Below are positions 25,209-33,865 of a DNA stretch of 55,105 nt, one piece after another. The stretch spans positions 1-55,105 of the forward strand of contig JAKVCB010000008.1 of NCBI GenBank assembly GCA_022448345.1. Reading direction: 5' to 3'. Both the position numbers and the translations under genes were made by a program. This DNA is from Pirellulales bacterium (lineage in GTDB: Bacteria; Planctomycetota; Planctomycetia; Pirellulales; Lacipirellulaceae). Under the pieces are notes generated by a model. The model saw only the letters and a list, made by a program, of their open reading frames with translations, was not told where the DNA came from and made no database searches. Every line of letters begins with the position of its first letter. The first letter of the stretch is position 1.

Positions 25209-26735
25209 ATGCCGACTCACGACAAGACCGGGCGCGAAAAACTTCGCTGGGGTGTCTACGTATTGTTGATTGCTCTGGCCATTGGCAATTTGTCGGGTCG
25301 TTTGCTTTCGGTCAATTCGGTTGATGGCGCTCGTCTGGAGGCCTACCGTATTGCGCGGCGATTAAAGGAAGAGCGTCTCCGATTCGAGGCGAAAGGTTTG
25401 GCTGGCGCGCAGCTGGAGCAGCAGTTGGCCGATCGCAAGGCCCAACTCGAGGAAAAGCTGAAAATCCAGCGGCCTTTTCTCAGTAGCAATGATCGGAGCC
25501 GCTGGTTGACAGTTCGCGCCCTGGTGGAACAAGGGACTTATGAAATTGATGCTTTGATTGGCCTGCCGAACTGGGATTCAATCGACAAAGTCCAGCATCG
25601 TGGCCGTGACGATCAGTTGCATCTGTATTCCAGCAAGCCACCCCTCCTGTCAACGTTGGTGGCGGTTCCATATTGGTGCATCCATCGCCTGACGGGAGCG
25701 ACGCTGGGAACCCATCCCTATGAGATCGGGCGGTTTTTGCTGCTGTTTGTTAACATCCTGCCGTTGGTGTGCATGTTTGTACTGATAGCCCGACTGGTGG
25801 ACCAATTTGGCCAGACTGACTGGGGACGAATTTTCGTCGTTGCGGTTGCTACCCTGGGGACTTTTCTGTCGACGTTTGCGACGGTTCTTAACAACCACAT
25901 CGTGGCAGCTGTCTGTGCGACAGTGGCTCTCTATGCGGTTGTGCAGATTCGATGTGCGGGGAAACGGCACCTCGGATGGTTTGCCCTTGCTGGCCTGATG
26001 GCGGCCTTGACCGCAGCAACCGAATTGCCAGCGCTGTTACTGTTGGTGGTCCTGGGACTCTACCTATTCATCAAAGCTCCCGGCAAAACGACCTGTGGGT
26101 TCTTGCCCGCAGTACTATTGGTCGTTGCCGCTTTTTTTGTAACGAATTACGTGGCTCACAACAGTTGGCGCCCACCTTATGCGCATCGTAGCGTCACGGA
26201 TCCAGAGGACAACTGGTACCAATACACCTATGAAGTGAATGGTAAGCAGCGGCAGAGTTACTGGTTGGCACCGCGAGGGATCGACAAAGGGGAGTCTTGT
26301 CGTGGAACCTATGCGATGCATGTGCTTGTGGGGCACCACGGTATTTTTTCACTCACACCGGTTTGGTTGTTGAGCGTTGTTGGGGCGTGCTTATGGCTCT
26401 GGCGGGGTCCCGGGCCAACCAGGGAACTGGCAATTCTCGTCGTTTTCTTGACCGTCATTTGCCTCGCCTTTTACATCGGCTTTCGCCCCCAGCAGGATCG
26501 TAACTACGGCGGTATGACGAGTGGTTTTCGGTGGATGTTTTGGTTTGCCCCGTTGTGGATTTTGGTGATGCTGCCAGCTGCCGACGAACTTGACAAATCG
26601 AGCATCGGAAAAGCTTTGGGCCTGGCGCTGCTCGCTTTGTCGGTAGTATCGGTGTCGTACCCGACCTGGAACCCTTGGACCCACCCCTGGATTTACCATT
26701 GGATGGAGTATTGGGGATGGGTTGGATTGACGTAG
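25209..26735 (+). CDS. Polytopic membrane protein, possible GT-C-like partner of the GT2 enzyme
   Basis: A 508-residue protein with about ten predicted transmembrane segments. One helix (about 15-37) is followed by a charged, Glu/Arg/Lys/Gln-rich stretch (about 45-90), then a loop with DRSRWLTVRALVEQGTYEID (about 98-117), then clustered helices. The loop recalls the first periplasmic loop of dolichol-phosphate-mannose-type glycosyltransferases (RSRWATV-like), and the pairing with a polyprenyl-phosphate GT2 suggests a GT-C enzyme of the ArnT/Pmt/Alg class. No exact catalytic motif can be assigned, so this is inference; it could also be a flippase or uncharacterised membrane protein. Same operon as the GT2 gene. 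Confidence 0.6.
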   Translation: MPTHDKTGREKLRWGVYVLLIALAIGNLSGRLLSVNSVDGARLEAYRIARRLKEERLRFEAKGLAGAQLEQQLADRKAQLEEKLKIQRPFLSSNDRSRWLTVRALVEQGTYEIDALIGLPNWDSIDKVQHRGRDDQLHLYSSKPPLLSTLVAVPYWCIHRLTGATLGTHPYEIGRFLLLFVNILPLVCMFVLIARLVDQFGQTDWGRIFVVAVATLGTFLSTFATVLNNHIVAAVCATVALYAVVQIRCAGKRHLGWFALAGLMAALTAATELPALLLLVVLGLYLFIKAPGKTTCGFLPAVLLVVAAFFVTNYVAHNSWRPPYAHRSVTDPEDNWYQYTYEVNGKQRQSYWLAPRGIDKGESCRGTYAMHVLVGHHGIFSLTPVWLLSVVGACLWLWRGPGPTRELAILVVFLTVICLAFYIGFRPQQDRNYGGMTSGFRWMFWFAPLWILVMLPAADELDKSSIGKALGLALLALSVVSVSYPTWNPWTHPWIYHWMEYWGWVGLT

Positions 26736-27042
26736 CGCTGAGGAGTACTTTCGTTGGCCTCTCGATGAAATAGGGAGAAGTCGGTAAATCGGGGCAAAGT
26801 TTCCATGATTCCCGGCAGCACGGCGATTTCGGGGAGTGTGGCTGGGGTTGCTCAAATCGATCATTGGAGCCGCTGAGTCGGCTGGTCGCAGGGTTATTTG
26901 GCGTTGGTTTGGGCCAAAACGGCAATTGAAAATCGGGATTCCCCCAAAAAAGTCTCGAGGGGACCGTTTTACGCGGCCCGACAACTTCTGGTTTGTCAGG
27001 TCCCGTTGCTAATCCCGGCGAAACGAAGATAATGAGTCCGTT
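26736..27042. other. Intergenic region ahead of yacG
   Basis: About 307 nt with no convincing ORF. The minus strand is open for long distances here and into the previous gene, but this looks like a shadow of that gene's composition. No hairpin with a T-run and no clear promoter pair were seen. Confidence 0.5.
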
Positions 27043-27243
27043 ATGCTTTGTCCGATTTGCGATAAAAAATTTGAAGCCACCAGTCCGACTGCTGCGATGC
27101 CTTTTTGCAGTGAGCGGTGTCGAACCATTGATCTTTCTCGATGGCTAGGCGAGAGGTATTCTTTGCCGAGGCTTCCCGATCCAGAAGACGAAGAGTTACC
27201 ACCTGAGGTGGTGGGTGATACCGCTCCACGGGCTGGCCCATAG
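27043..27243 (+). CDS. yacG: DNA gyrase inhibitor / zinc-finger protein YacG
   Basis: A 66-residue protein with the YacG zinc finger: Cys3 and Cys6 (CPIC), Cys22 and Cys26 (CSERC), followed directly by the conserved IDLSRWLGERYSLP. In E. coli YacG binds GyrB and blocks gyrase from engaging DNA; in most bacteria its role is unproved. The tail after residue 45 is acidic and variable, as usual. In proteobacteria it sits next to coaE; here its neighbours are membrane proteins, so the linkage is lost. No clear ribosome-binding site. Confidence 0.85.
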   Translation: MLCPICDKKFEATSPTAAMPFCSERCRTIDLSRWLGERYSLPRLPDPEDEELPPEVVGDTAPRAGP

Positions 27244-27266
27244 TTTGGGGCAGGGTTTTTGGGTTT

Positions 27267-27292
27267 GGTTTTTGCATTTGGTTTTTGCATTT
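27267..27292. repeat. 13-bp tandem duplication
   Basis: GGTTTTTGCATTT is repeated without a gap (27267-27279, 27280-27292) in the 140-nt space between yacG and the next membrane protein gene. Probably a slippage product. Confidence 0.8.
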
Positions 27293-27383
27293 AGTGGCTT
27301 AGATTTCCGCGCAGCGAGGCTTGACGTTTCTGAAGCCCGACTGCGGCACGACGCGCAACGGTTTATAAACAAGACAGATATCT

Positions 27384-28673
27384 ATGCCCGATCAGCAAGG
27401 TAAACTTCGCGAGATTGCTTGGAACGAGATTTGCCCGTGGTTGATACTTACACGTTGTGTTCGAATCGCGTTGTTGATTCGGGTGCTGATGTTAGGCACT
27501 GTGGGTCTGATCGTAGTTACCGCAGGTTGGACTGTGATTACGTTTTTCGTTTTTGACGGGATCGACGACCCGGTACTTAACAAATGGCGAACTACCGGTT
27601 GCCAGTGGGTTTGGCAAAATTCCACGGATTTCACGGTATCTGCTTCCCAGACTCCAGAAAGTGCTGGTGAGCTGTTCAAAACAGCGATGGCGGGATTGAC
27701 TGAGGCCCCGATTGAACTCTGGAACCATTTGACGCGTCCTTTTGTCGACCTGTTCGACAAGGATTTAACCTTACCCGGTTTTTTTTGCCTGCTTCTTTGT
27801 GGAGTATGGGAAATCATTGTTTGGGGGTTAGTGGGTGGAGCGATCACCCGTATTGCAGCATTGTCTTTGACCCGGAGTGAGATTCCCGACCTGCGGCAGG
27901 TGATTCGTTTTGCCTGGGGATCCCTTGTCTCCTACAGCCTGGCTCCGCTTATGGTCATGGCGGCTGCGGCTTTGTTTGCAATTCAGTTAGTCGTTTTGGG
28001 TCTGGGAATGCAATGGGATTGGTTGGCGTTGATCGCTGCTGTCCTGTGGCCATTGGTGCTGGTGTACGGACTCTTTATGGCCTTGATTCTGCTCGGCCTG
28101 CTGGTTGGCTGGCCGTTAATGTGGGCCACCATCAGCGTTGAGGGAACCGATGCGTTTGATGCGGTGAGTCGCTCCTACGCTTACACCTATCAACGCCCTT
28201 TACGACTCATTTGGTATGTTTTCTTTGCTGGCCTCATAGGGACATTTGGAATGTTCGTGGTCAAAGCGTTTGCCCTTGCAACCATTGGCTTGGGGGATTG
28301 GGCAGTCAGTTTTGGCCTGGATCAAGAGACGATGGCCCAGGTGGTTGTTCAACGCGACTTTCCAGTCGGGGATGGAGACCAGGCGGCTGGCCCGAAGGGG
28401 GTGTTGCAAACTGCGCATCAAGTGATTGGATTCTGGAAAAGCATGCTGACGGCCGTAGCAGCTGGTTACCAGGCAAGTTTCTTGTGGGTTTCTGCTGTTG
28501 GAATCTATCTCTTGTTGCGTCGCGATATCGATGCCGCTGAGGTGGACGAGGTCTTTGATGATGACGACGAGCCCGACTTTGGTATGCCGCCGCTGGAAGT
28601 CGACGAAATGAATATCCCCGAGGTTGTCGTTGACCGACCCGCCGAAGCTGGAGATACGAATCTGGATAACTAG
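27384..28673 (+). CDS. Multi-pass membrane protein of unknown function with acidic tail
   Basis: A 429-residue protein with about six to eight hydrophobic helices. The first is near residues 27-56, then clusters near 130-155, 185-210, 215-255, 275-300 and 350-375. A lumenal or periplasmic segment of about 70 residues separates the first two. After the last helix come RRDID and an acidic tail (EVFDDDDEPDFGMPP). The internal phrase ISVEGTDAFDAVSRSYAYTYQRP looks like a conserved cytoplasmic loop. I know this general pattern from planctomycete hypotheticals but can name no function. ATG at 27384; the ribosome-binding site is not obvious. It ends 2 nt before the convergent receiver-like gene. Confidence 0.7.
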   Translation: MPDQQGKLREIAWNEICPWLILTRCVRIALLIRVLMLGTVGLIVVTAGWTVITFFVFDGIDDPVLNKWRTTGCQWVWQNSTDFTVSASQTPESAGELFKTAMAGLTEAPIELWNHLTRPFVDLFDKDLTLPGFFCLLLCGVWEIIVWGLVGGAITRIAALSLTRSEIPDLRQVIRFAWGSLVSYSLAPLMVMAAAALFAIQLVVLGLGMQWDWLALIAAVLWPLVLVYGLFMALILLGLLVGWPLMWATISVEGTDAFDAVSRSYAYTYQRPLRLIWYVFFAGLIGTFGMFVVKAFALATIGLGDWAVSFGLDQETMAQVVVQRDFPVGDGDQAAGPKGVLQTAHQVIGFWKSMLTAVAAGYQASFLWVSAVGIYLLLRRDIDAAEVDEVFDDDDEPDFGMPPLEVDEMNIPEVVVDRPAEAGDTNLDN

Positions 28674-28675
28674 TG

Positions 28676-29071
28676 TTAGCTATCCAATCGATCTGGTTGT
28701 GGGCACTCAGCCTCACAAGAGGAGTGATGTTCCTCTAGAATCGCATCGATTTTCGCATGGAATTCTCCACGACTTAGCACGCAGTCGCAGCCTGCCGCAC
28801 GGGCTGCGGAAAGCTTTGCCCGGTGAACATGGGGACCGAACGCGACAATTCGCGGTTGCGGTTTGAGCGAGTGGATTTGCTGGACTACCAGGGCGATGTC
28901 AAACCCGGATGTGCCAAGATCGATGAACACGAGTTTCACCGGTTCTGCCTGGGCAGTCGCTAGAAGTTGGGTCGAATCGGATACTATCTGTAAGTCGACA
29001 TTACGCCGCCGAGCCGCCCCGGAGGTTTGGGAACCAACTAACAAATCGCAACTGAGTAAAAGTACTCTCAC
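28676..29071 (-). CDS. Stand-alone receiver-like protein with incomplete active site
   Basis: A 131-residue protein with the outline of a CheY-like receiver: VLLLSCDLL at the first strand, the candidate phosphoacceptor Asp51 in KLVFIDLGTSG, a fourth strand PRIVAFGPH, and an end region CDCVLSRGEF. Departures from the family: only one acidic residue (Asp9) in the acidic pocket, no Ser/Thr at the end of strand four, and Arg where the conserved Lys of the KP pair should be. It may be a pseudo-receiver that does not cycle through phosphorylation, or a divergent one. The start is a GTG at 29071. It lies just downstream of the PII gene on the same strand (47-nt gap), suggesting co-transcription. Confidence 0.6.
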   Translation of the reverse strand: MRVLLLSCDLLVGSQTSGAARRRNVDLQIVSDSTQLLATAQAEPVKLVFIDLGTSGFDIALVVQQIHSLKPQPRIVAFGPHVHRAKLSAARAAGCDCVLSRGEFHAKIDAILEEHHSSCEAECPQPDRLDS

Positions 29072-29118
29072 GCTGAATCTGGCTTTCTTGAGGTGAGCCT
29101 CGACGCTCGACCAGGCCG

Positions 29119-29466
29119 CTACAAAGCAATTTGGCCGCGCAATCCGTCGTTGATTTGCACTGCGTCGTCGATGGGAAGGACAAATATTTTTCCATCACCA
29201 ATGTTCCCTTTGGCACTGGTTCGGGCAACTTCTTCAAGGGAGGTAATGACAGCTTCGAGGTTGTCGTCGCTCACGGCAATTTCGAGGGCAACTTTGCGGA
29301 GCAGGTTTGTCTTGTATTCGTAGCCACGGTAAATCTCTTTGTGTCCGCGCTGTCGGGCATAGCCCATGGCATCGGTCACTGTCATGCCATGGATGCCAAT
29401 CTTTGCCAGAGTCTGCTGAATGGCATTCAATTTGGTCGGTTGTATAACGGCGATGACAAGCTTCAT
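29119..29466 (-). CDS. PII-family signal protein (GlnB/GlnK-like)
   Basis: A 115-residue trimeric sensor of nitrogen and energy state. Seen: MKLVIAVIQPTKL at the start, the T-loop RQRGHKEIYRGYEY with Tyr51 at exactly the position uridylylated in E. coli GlnB, and the B-loop KGNIGDGKIFV (86-96) that binds ATP phosphate. The C-loop is unusual: where GlnB has the arginines Arg101 and Arg103, this protein has AVQINDGLRG, with Gln and Asn. Nucleotide or 2-oxoglutarate handling may therefore differ. No amtB, glnA or glnD is adjacent. The ATG at 29466 is chosen because the first strand begins there; the frame is open 20 codons further upstream. Confidence 0.88.
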   Translation of the reverse strand: MKLVIAVIQPTKLNAIQQTLAKIGIHGMTVTDAMGYARQRGHKEIYRGYEYKTNLLRKVALEIAVSDDNLEAVITSLEEVARTSAKGNIGDGKIFVLPIDDAVQINDGLRGQIAL

Positions 29467-29565
29467 GGAAGTGATTCCACTTGCGTAAATTGGGGGCTGG
29501 GCCCTTGGATGAGAATCATCCTCCAAAATTTGGCATCAGATCCTACGGCTAACAGGTTCAGGTTA

Positions 29566-29592
29566 CTTTCTCCGGGACCCTGCCCGGGAAAG
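29566..29592 (-). promoter_or_regulatory. GC-rich hairpin between the protease and PII genes
   Basis: CTTTC and CCGGG pair with CCCGG and GAAAG through ten base pairs with one bulged base and a 6-nt loop. On the minus strand it lies 74 nt after the metalloprotease stop and 100 nt before the PII start. No T-run follows it in that direction, so it is not a classical intrinsic terminator. It could be a 3'-end stabiliser of the protease mRNA or a leader structure of the PII transcript. Confidence 0.45.
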
Positions 29593-29665
29593 GTAGCAAA
29601 AACCAACCGACCTTAGGTTAACGTGCCGATGGCCTCGGACCAAGTGCTGAATTTAATAAGCGATC

Positions 29666-32443
29666 TCAGAGAGAGATCATCATCGTGGCGTCGAGCACTT
29701 TGGTGATTCGGGACGAGGTTTCCTGCAGGTGTGCGCGGCTGTAGCCATCCAGTTTCAGGTCACTTGCCAGGATCTGATCGATTCGGGTTTTGAGCCGCGT
29801 AATTTCCATGAATGAAACCGTTTGGCAGTCCTCGGGGGCCGTGGTCTGTCCCAAACTCAGTTTTGAGAGGCGGCGCAGGTAGGCCCGTTGCAGGTTTCGC
29901 CGCAGGCTGGAGATGGCCGGTTTGCGATTCGTGTATTCCACTTCGTCCTTTTCTTTGCCGAGCAATTCGGTTTCTGAAAAGACCGAGTTGGTCAGGCGCT
30001 GAAGCAGTTCAGCCGTTGTTAACGCATCTTCGCTTTCGGGAACTTTTAGTTCGGAGTCATGGAGTCGTGTGAGTGTAAGTGAGGACATAACCTGCTGGAG
30101 AATCCTATCCTGCCACATTAAAATAACTTCGTGGGCAGGGTAGTCTGCACGTTTGGGAAGGTTGGTTCCCCAGTGAGACCAATGGGATGCGGCAAGGTGG
30201 TTGTAGATTTCCGGTGGGAAGTTGAACGGAGCATCGCTAAAGACCTGTTCTTCAAGCAGTTGCAGGGCATCCCGTTGTTGATCGGCGGTGACAACTTTAA
30301 GCGGCGGTGATGCGTTGTCGTCACCTTTGTGGCTGCGGCTTACGTGCAACCCCCCGATGTAGCGGGCGGCCATGTACATTGCTCGGCCATGCGTTGCCAT
30401 CAGCACACCAAACGCCCGACGGGTTCGTTCGTAGCTTTCCCCTTCATCGGTCATTTCCTCGATGACGCCAGGCCATGCCTCAGCGACAAGTTGTGCCTGT
30501 CGTTGGGCATACTCGACGAGATTCTGGCCAAAATCGTAACGAGAAGTGTGTGGGTCCGGATCAATGCTGCGGGCATCTTCGTCGGTACCGTAGGCGAGTT
30601 CCGGTTCGCCGCTGCGCGAGGCGATTTTTTCCAATTCATCAATTTCGGTCACTGGTGATTTTCCTGGGAGTGATTTGTAGCCGTACTCGATTGCCCAGTA
30701 GTCGTAAGGACCGATGGTGGTGGAAAAATAGTCGCCTTGCGTAGCGCCTTCGGGTACCAGGTTAACCGGATTGTAATCCATGACCGAAGAAGAGAGACCG
30801 GTCTCGCTCGTTTTGGTAACGTCATTCGCGTCGGCTAGCGAGTAGAGAGTGCTTGCTTTGAAGTTGTGCCGCAGGCCTAGCGTATGTCCCACTTCATGCA
30901 TGGTAACTTCCTTAAGTCCCTGCACGATCAGTTTGTTTATGTCTTTGGGACTCCTCTTGCGGGAAGCGGCCATCGTGGCGCCGAATGCAAATTGGTGCGA
31001 TATGCCTCCGAGTAGGTTGCAAGCACATCGCGAGCTGTGGAAGTGTTGCAGGCGGGGAGGGAGTGTTTGCTGCTGTGTCTCGTAGCTTTCCAAATCAAGA
31101 GGCCCACCACAAAAAATTTCGATGCCTTCTGGAGTAAAGGTCTCGTACTTTTGTTTCCAGTATTGCAGGAAGCTGGAGTCAAAAATAATGTCGGCGTCGA
31201 GGATTTGTCCGGTTGTGGGATTGACGCGTGAAGGTCCCATGGCAAAGCCCGTTCCTGAGGTTATCCACCGGAAGGTGTTGTAACGAATGTCACCAGGTTC
31301 CCACTTGTCGTGGTCGCGTTGTTGAATCACGTTAATGGCATCGTAGTACCCCGCTTTTTCCAGGGCCTTATTCCATTCCAGGATGCCATCGCGAATCGGT
31401 TTGCGGTACTTGAAGGGAATTGTCTTTTCCAGGTAAAACGTGATCGGTTCGCGGGGTGGTGAGACCTCTGCAGTTGGGTCCGACTTTTCCAAATGCCACC
31501 GATTGATGTAGCGGTTGAATCGATCTTCTGGATCTTTTTTGGAGAAGTCTTTGATGACCGTTAGGAAGTAACCCACCCGGTCGTCTGCGAGTCGGGGCTG
31601 GTACGAGGTTTTTGGAAGCTCGCTAATGGAGTAGTGCACGTTGATGGTAACACCGCGACTGTCCGGAACCGAGTCGATTTCAGCTTCTCCCCCGGAGGCG
31701 TAGGTCGCTGCGACCTGGATTTCGAGATTTTTTTGGAAGCCGTTGATTTCCGCCCAGGTCGACTTGGTGGGCGAGAAGCGGTATCCCGATAGGATCATGG
31801 AAATCTGCGGAAGGTCGCTCATGAAGATAGGAGAAACGTCGACGACGTAATTGCCGCCGGAGCTTTTGGTCACGATCGGCAAACTGAACAGCACACTGTC
31901 GGTGTAAGCCAGTTGGACTGCCTTGGAAGTGGGGCTACCAGCATCGGCCGTGAATCGCACATTTCTTCGCACCAGGTGCAGGCGTTCTCCTGCCTTGCGG
32001 AATTGCCACACCCAGTCGTCGCCGAATCCCCAGCTGAATCCGCCAACGAGAGGTTGTTGGCCAATTCCTCGCGCGATTGTAATCAGTACGATGTAGTCCT
32101 TGTTCAGTTGATTGGGACGCAACTCGGCGTACAGCCGGTCGTCTTTGCGGTGGAGGGTAACCAGCCCGTCAATTTTTTGGGCATCCTTGAGGACTTCCGA
32201 GTAGGGTTTGTATTTGGGCTTTGCGGTTGCTTTTTTTTGTGGCGAGGGTGACGGGGCAGTGCCACCAGTTGCTTTCGCAACCGCCGCTGCTGGAGTCTTG
32301 GAAGGATCGGGTGTTTTTTCTGCGGCGGTTTCGGGAGAATCGGGTTGTACCGATTCTTCTGAGGTGGCCGACGAAACCAACAGTGTTGCGAAAACAAGGG
32401 ATGCAGCGATAATCATGGGTCGCGAAGCTGGGAGGCGAAGCAT
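29666..32443 (-). CDS. Secreted zinc-dependent metzincin-type metalloprotease (DUF5117/DUF4953-like)
   Basis: A 925-residue exported protein. Residues 1-28 are a signal peptide, about 29-80 a Pro/Ala/Lys/Thr-rich linker, then a large beta-rich region. Near residue 516 comes the zinc-binding HEVGHTLGLRH (extended metzincin form HExxHxxGxxH), followed about 30 residues later by a Met-turn candidate SSVMDY. The overall plan and phrases such as NPTTGQILDADIIFD match the large DUF5117-DUF4953 zinc protease family known from Bacteroidetes and planctomycetes, whose substrates are not defined. It acts outside the cytoplasm. The ATG at 32443 has AAGGA about 8 nt upstream; ATG at 32464 is an alternative. 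It is divergent from the phosphotransferase gene. Confidence 0.85.
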   Translation of the reverse strand: MLRLPASRPMIIAASLVFATLLVSSATSEESVQPDSPETAAEKTPDPSKTPAAAVAKATGGTAPSPSPQKKATAKPKYKPYSEVLKDAQKIDGLVTLHRKDDRLYAELRPNQLNKDYIVLITIARGIGQQPLVGGFSWGFGDDWVWQFRKAGERLHLVRRNVRFTADAGSPTSKAVQLAYTDSVLFSLPIVTKSSGGNYVVDVSPIFMSDLPQISMILSGYRFSPTKSTWAEINGFQKNLEIQVAATYASGGEAEIDSVPDSRGVTINVHYSISELPKTSYQPRLADDRVGYFLTVIKDFSKKDPEDRFNRYINRWHLEKSDPTAEVSPPREPITFYLEKTIPFKYRKPIRDGILEWNKALEKAGYYDAINVIQQRDHDKWEPGDIRYNTFRWITSGTGFAMGPSRVNPTTGQILDADIIFDSSFLQYWKQKYETFTPEGIEIFCGGPLDLESYETQQQTLPPRLQHFHSSRCACNLLGGISHQFAFGATMAASRKRSPKDINKLIVQGLKEVTMHEVGHTLGLRHNFKASTLYSLADANDVTKTSETGLSSSVMDYNPVNLVPEGATQGDYFSTTIGPYDYWAIEYGYKSLPGKSPVTEIDELEKIASRSGEPELAYGTDEDARSIDPDPHTSRYDFGQNLVEYAQRQAQLVAEAWPGVIEEMTDEGESYERTRRAFGVLMATHGRAMYMAARYIGGLHVSRSHKGDDNASPPLKVVTADQQRDALQLLEEQVFSDAPFNFPPEIYNHLAASHWSHWGTNLPKRADYPAHEVILMWQDRILQQVMSSLTLTRLHDSELKVPESEDALTTAELLQRLTNSVFSETELLGKEKDEVEYTNRKPAISSLRRNLQRAYLRRLSKLSLGQTTAPEDCQTVSFMEITRLKTRIDQILASDLKLDGYSRAHLQETSSRITKVLDATMMISL

Positions 32444-32609
32444 AATAACGTCCTTGGATACCAAAAGTCACAATTCACCCTGGCTGCAGGGTGTGGACGA
32501 AACCGGCCAACCCGCACATTTTGCCAGATAACTATACCCTATTTTTCGCACTTTGACTGACCCCTAAAGTGAATTCGGTGGTGTTGGCCTCGTAATTGGG
32601 CGTAACGGC

Positions 32610-33656
32610 ATGGAGTACAACCTCGTTGATTTGCTGGCCCTCTACCCGGCACCCTTTCAGCCGTTGCAGGTTGAATCGCTAGGTGGGGCAGGAGGATTTA
32701 GCGGAGCCCAGTTTTGGCGAATTTCTACAACCGAAGGCGAATTTGTTGTTCGGCGGTGGCCACCGGAGCACCCGTCGCACGAGCGACTTGCCTTGATCCA
32801 CGCCGTGCTTCAGTTCGCTGGTCAGCGGGGAGTGCAGATTTTGCCGATCCCGGTTCAGGGACGCGAAGGAAACTCCTTCGTTTCTTACGCAGGTTCCCTG
32901 TGGGAAGTTTGCCCCTGGCTGAAAGGAGAAGCAAATTTTCACCATCAGCCTAGCAACCAGAAACTGGTTGCGGCGATGAAGAGCCTGGCGACATTTCATC
33001 AAGCGACCCACGATTTTTTGCCCCAGTGGTCAAAAGTCCAGACAATTCCGCGGTCCTGGAAGCCCCGAACCCAGTCGGCCGTTGCGGACCGACTGGGCCG
33101 ATTGACAGCCCTGACTCCGGGGGAGATAGGGCGCCTGTCAGAGCAAGTGACTGCCGACACGTTCCCGGGGCTTGCCCCACTGGCCCGCAAATTCCTGACG
33201 CTCGTTTCGAAAGTGATTCCGGCGGCAAAGGCTGGTCTGGCTCCGTTGGCGGACCTGCGATTTCCACGGCAACCTTGTATTGGCGACATTTGGCACGACC
33301 ACGTTCTATTTGTCGGAAACGAGGTCACCGGATTGGTCGATTTTGGGGCCTTGCGGATCGACATGCCGGCAGTTGACGTGACGCGATTGTTGGACAGTTT
33401 GGTGGATGGTGATTTGCAGAAATGGCAGTTTGGGCTGGATGCTTATCAGGCAGTCCGCCCACTTGAACCCTCTGAGCGGCAAGCAATTTCGGCGCTGGTC
33501 CCGGTCGGAATAATCCTGGCAGGTTGCAACTGGATCCGGTGGATTTACGTGGAACATCGCACGTTTGAGCCACAGCCTGCGGTTTTGGGCCGGTTCGAGC
33601 AGCTTGTGGACCGAATTTTCCAACTTGCCACCGGGAGTTCTGCTGGATTGCCATAA
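32610..33656 (+). CDS. Aminoglycoside/choline kinase-like phosphotransferase (APH family)
   Basis: A 348-residue protein with the bilobal kinase-like fold of the APH/choline-kinase family. Seen: an N-lobe with VVRRWP as the candidate ATP-lysine strand (Arg in place of Lys), LWEVCPWLKGE as the hinge, the catalytic loop CIGDIWHDHVLF near residue 222 (family form HGDLHxxN), and GLVDFGA near 245 as the metal-binding Asp. The first His of HGD is Ile and the usual Asn is His, so the catalytic loop is atypical although the base Asp is kept. The phosphoryl acceptor is unknown; a resistance role should not be assumed. ATG at 32610, with no strong ribosome-binding site. Confidence 0.75.
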   Translation: MEYNLVDLLALYPAPFQPLQVESLGGAGGFSGAQFWRISTTEGEFVVRRWPPEHPSHERLALIHAVLQFAGQRGVQILPIPVQGREGNSFVSYAGSLWEVCPWLKGEANFHHQPSNQKLVAAMKSLATFHQATHDFLPQWSKVQTIPRSWKPRTQSAVADRLGRLTALTPGEIGRLSEQVTADTFPGLAPLARKFLTLVSKVIPAAKAGLAPLADLRFPRQPCIGDIWHDHVLFVGNEVTGLVDFGALRIDMPAVDVTRLLDSLVDGDLQKWQFGLDAYQAVRPLEPSERQAISALVPVGIILAGCNWIRWIYVEHRTFEPQPAVLGRFEQLVDRIFQLATGSSAGLP

Positions 33657-33662
33657 TTGTCA

Positions 33663-33678
33663 CTGGATGATCGTCCAG
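33663..33678. repeat. 16-bp near-palindrome
   Basis: CTGGATGATCGTCCAG reads the same on both strands except for one mismatched pair. It lies 6 nt after the phosphotransferase stop and about 190 nt before the DsbD-like start. Without a T-run it is unlikely to be an intrinsic terminator. It could be an operator. Confidence 0.4.
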
Positions 33679-33865
33679 CCATCATTGTCGGATACAATTG
33701 ACCCATCAGGCGATTTTTGGGAACCTTCGCAGGCTGAGAGCCAAGTGGAGGTTACTGCTGCGACCCTTGGTTGGCCCAGAGGCGGTCACGCCTTAAAATT
33801 ACCGCATGTTTTCACCGGTAACGGCTTGTTTGCGAAGGGACATCCTGCAAAGGGACACACAACCT

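Noticed and set aside
26391-26984. Minus-strand frame of 197 codons over the end of the polytopic gene and the following gap
   Set aside because: Arg/Pro-rich, no motif, and overlaps a better-supported gene by more than half.
32610-33656. Aminoglycoside resistance gene
   Set aside because: The fold is shared by many unrelated kinases and the catalytic loop is atypical. Nothing in the context supports resistance.
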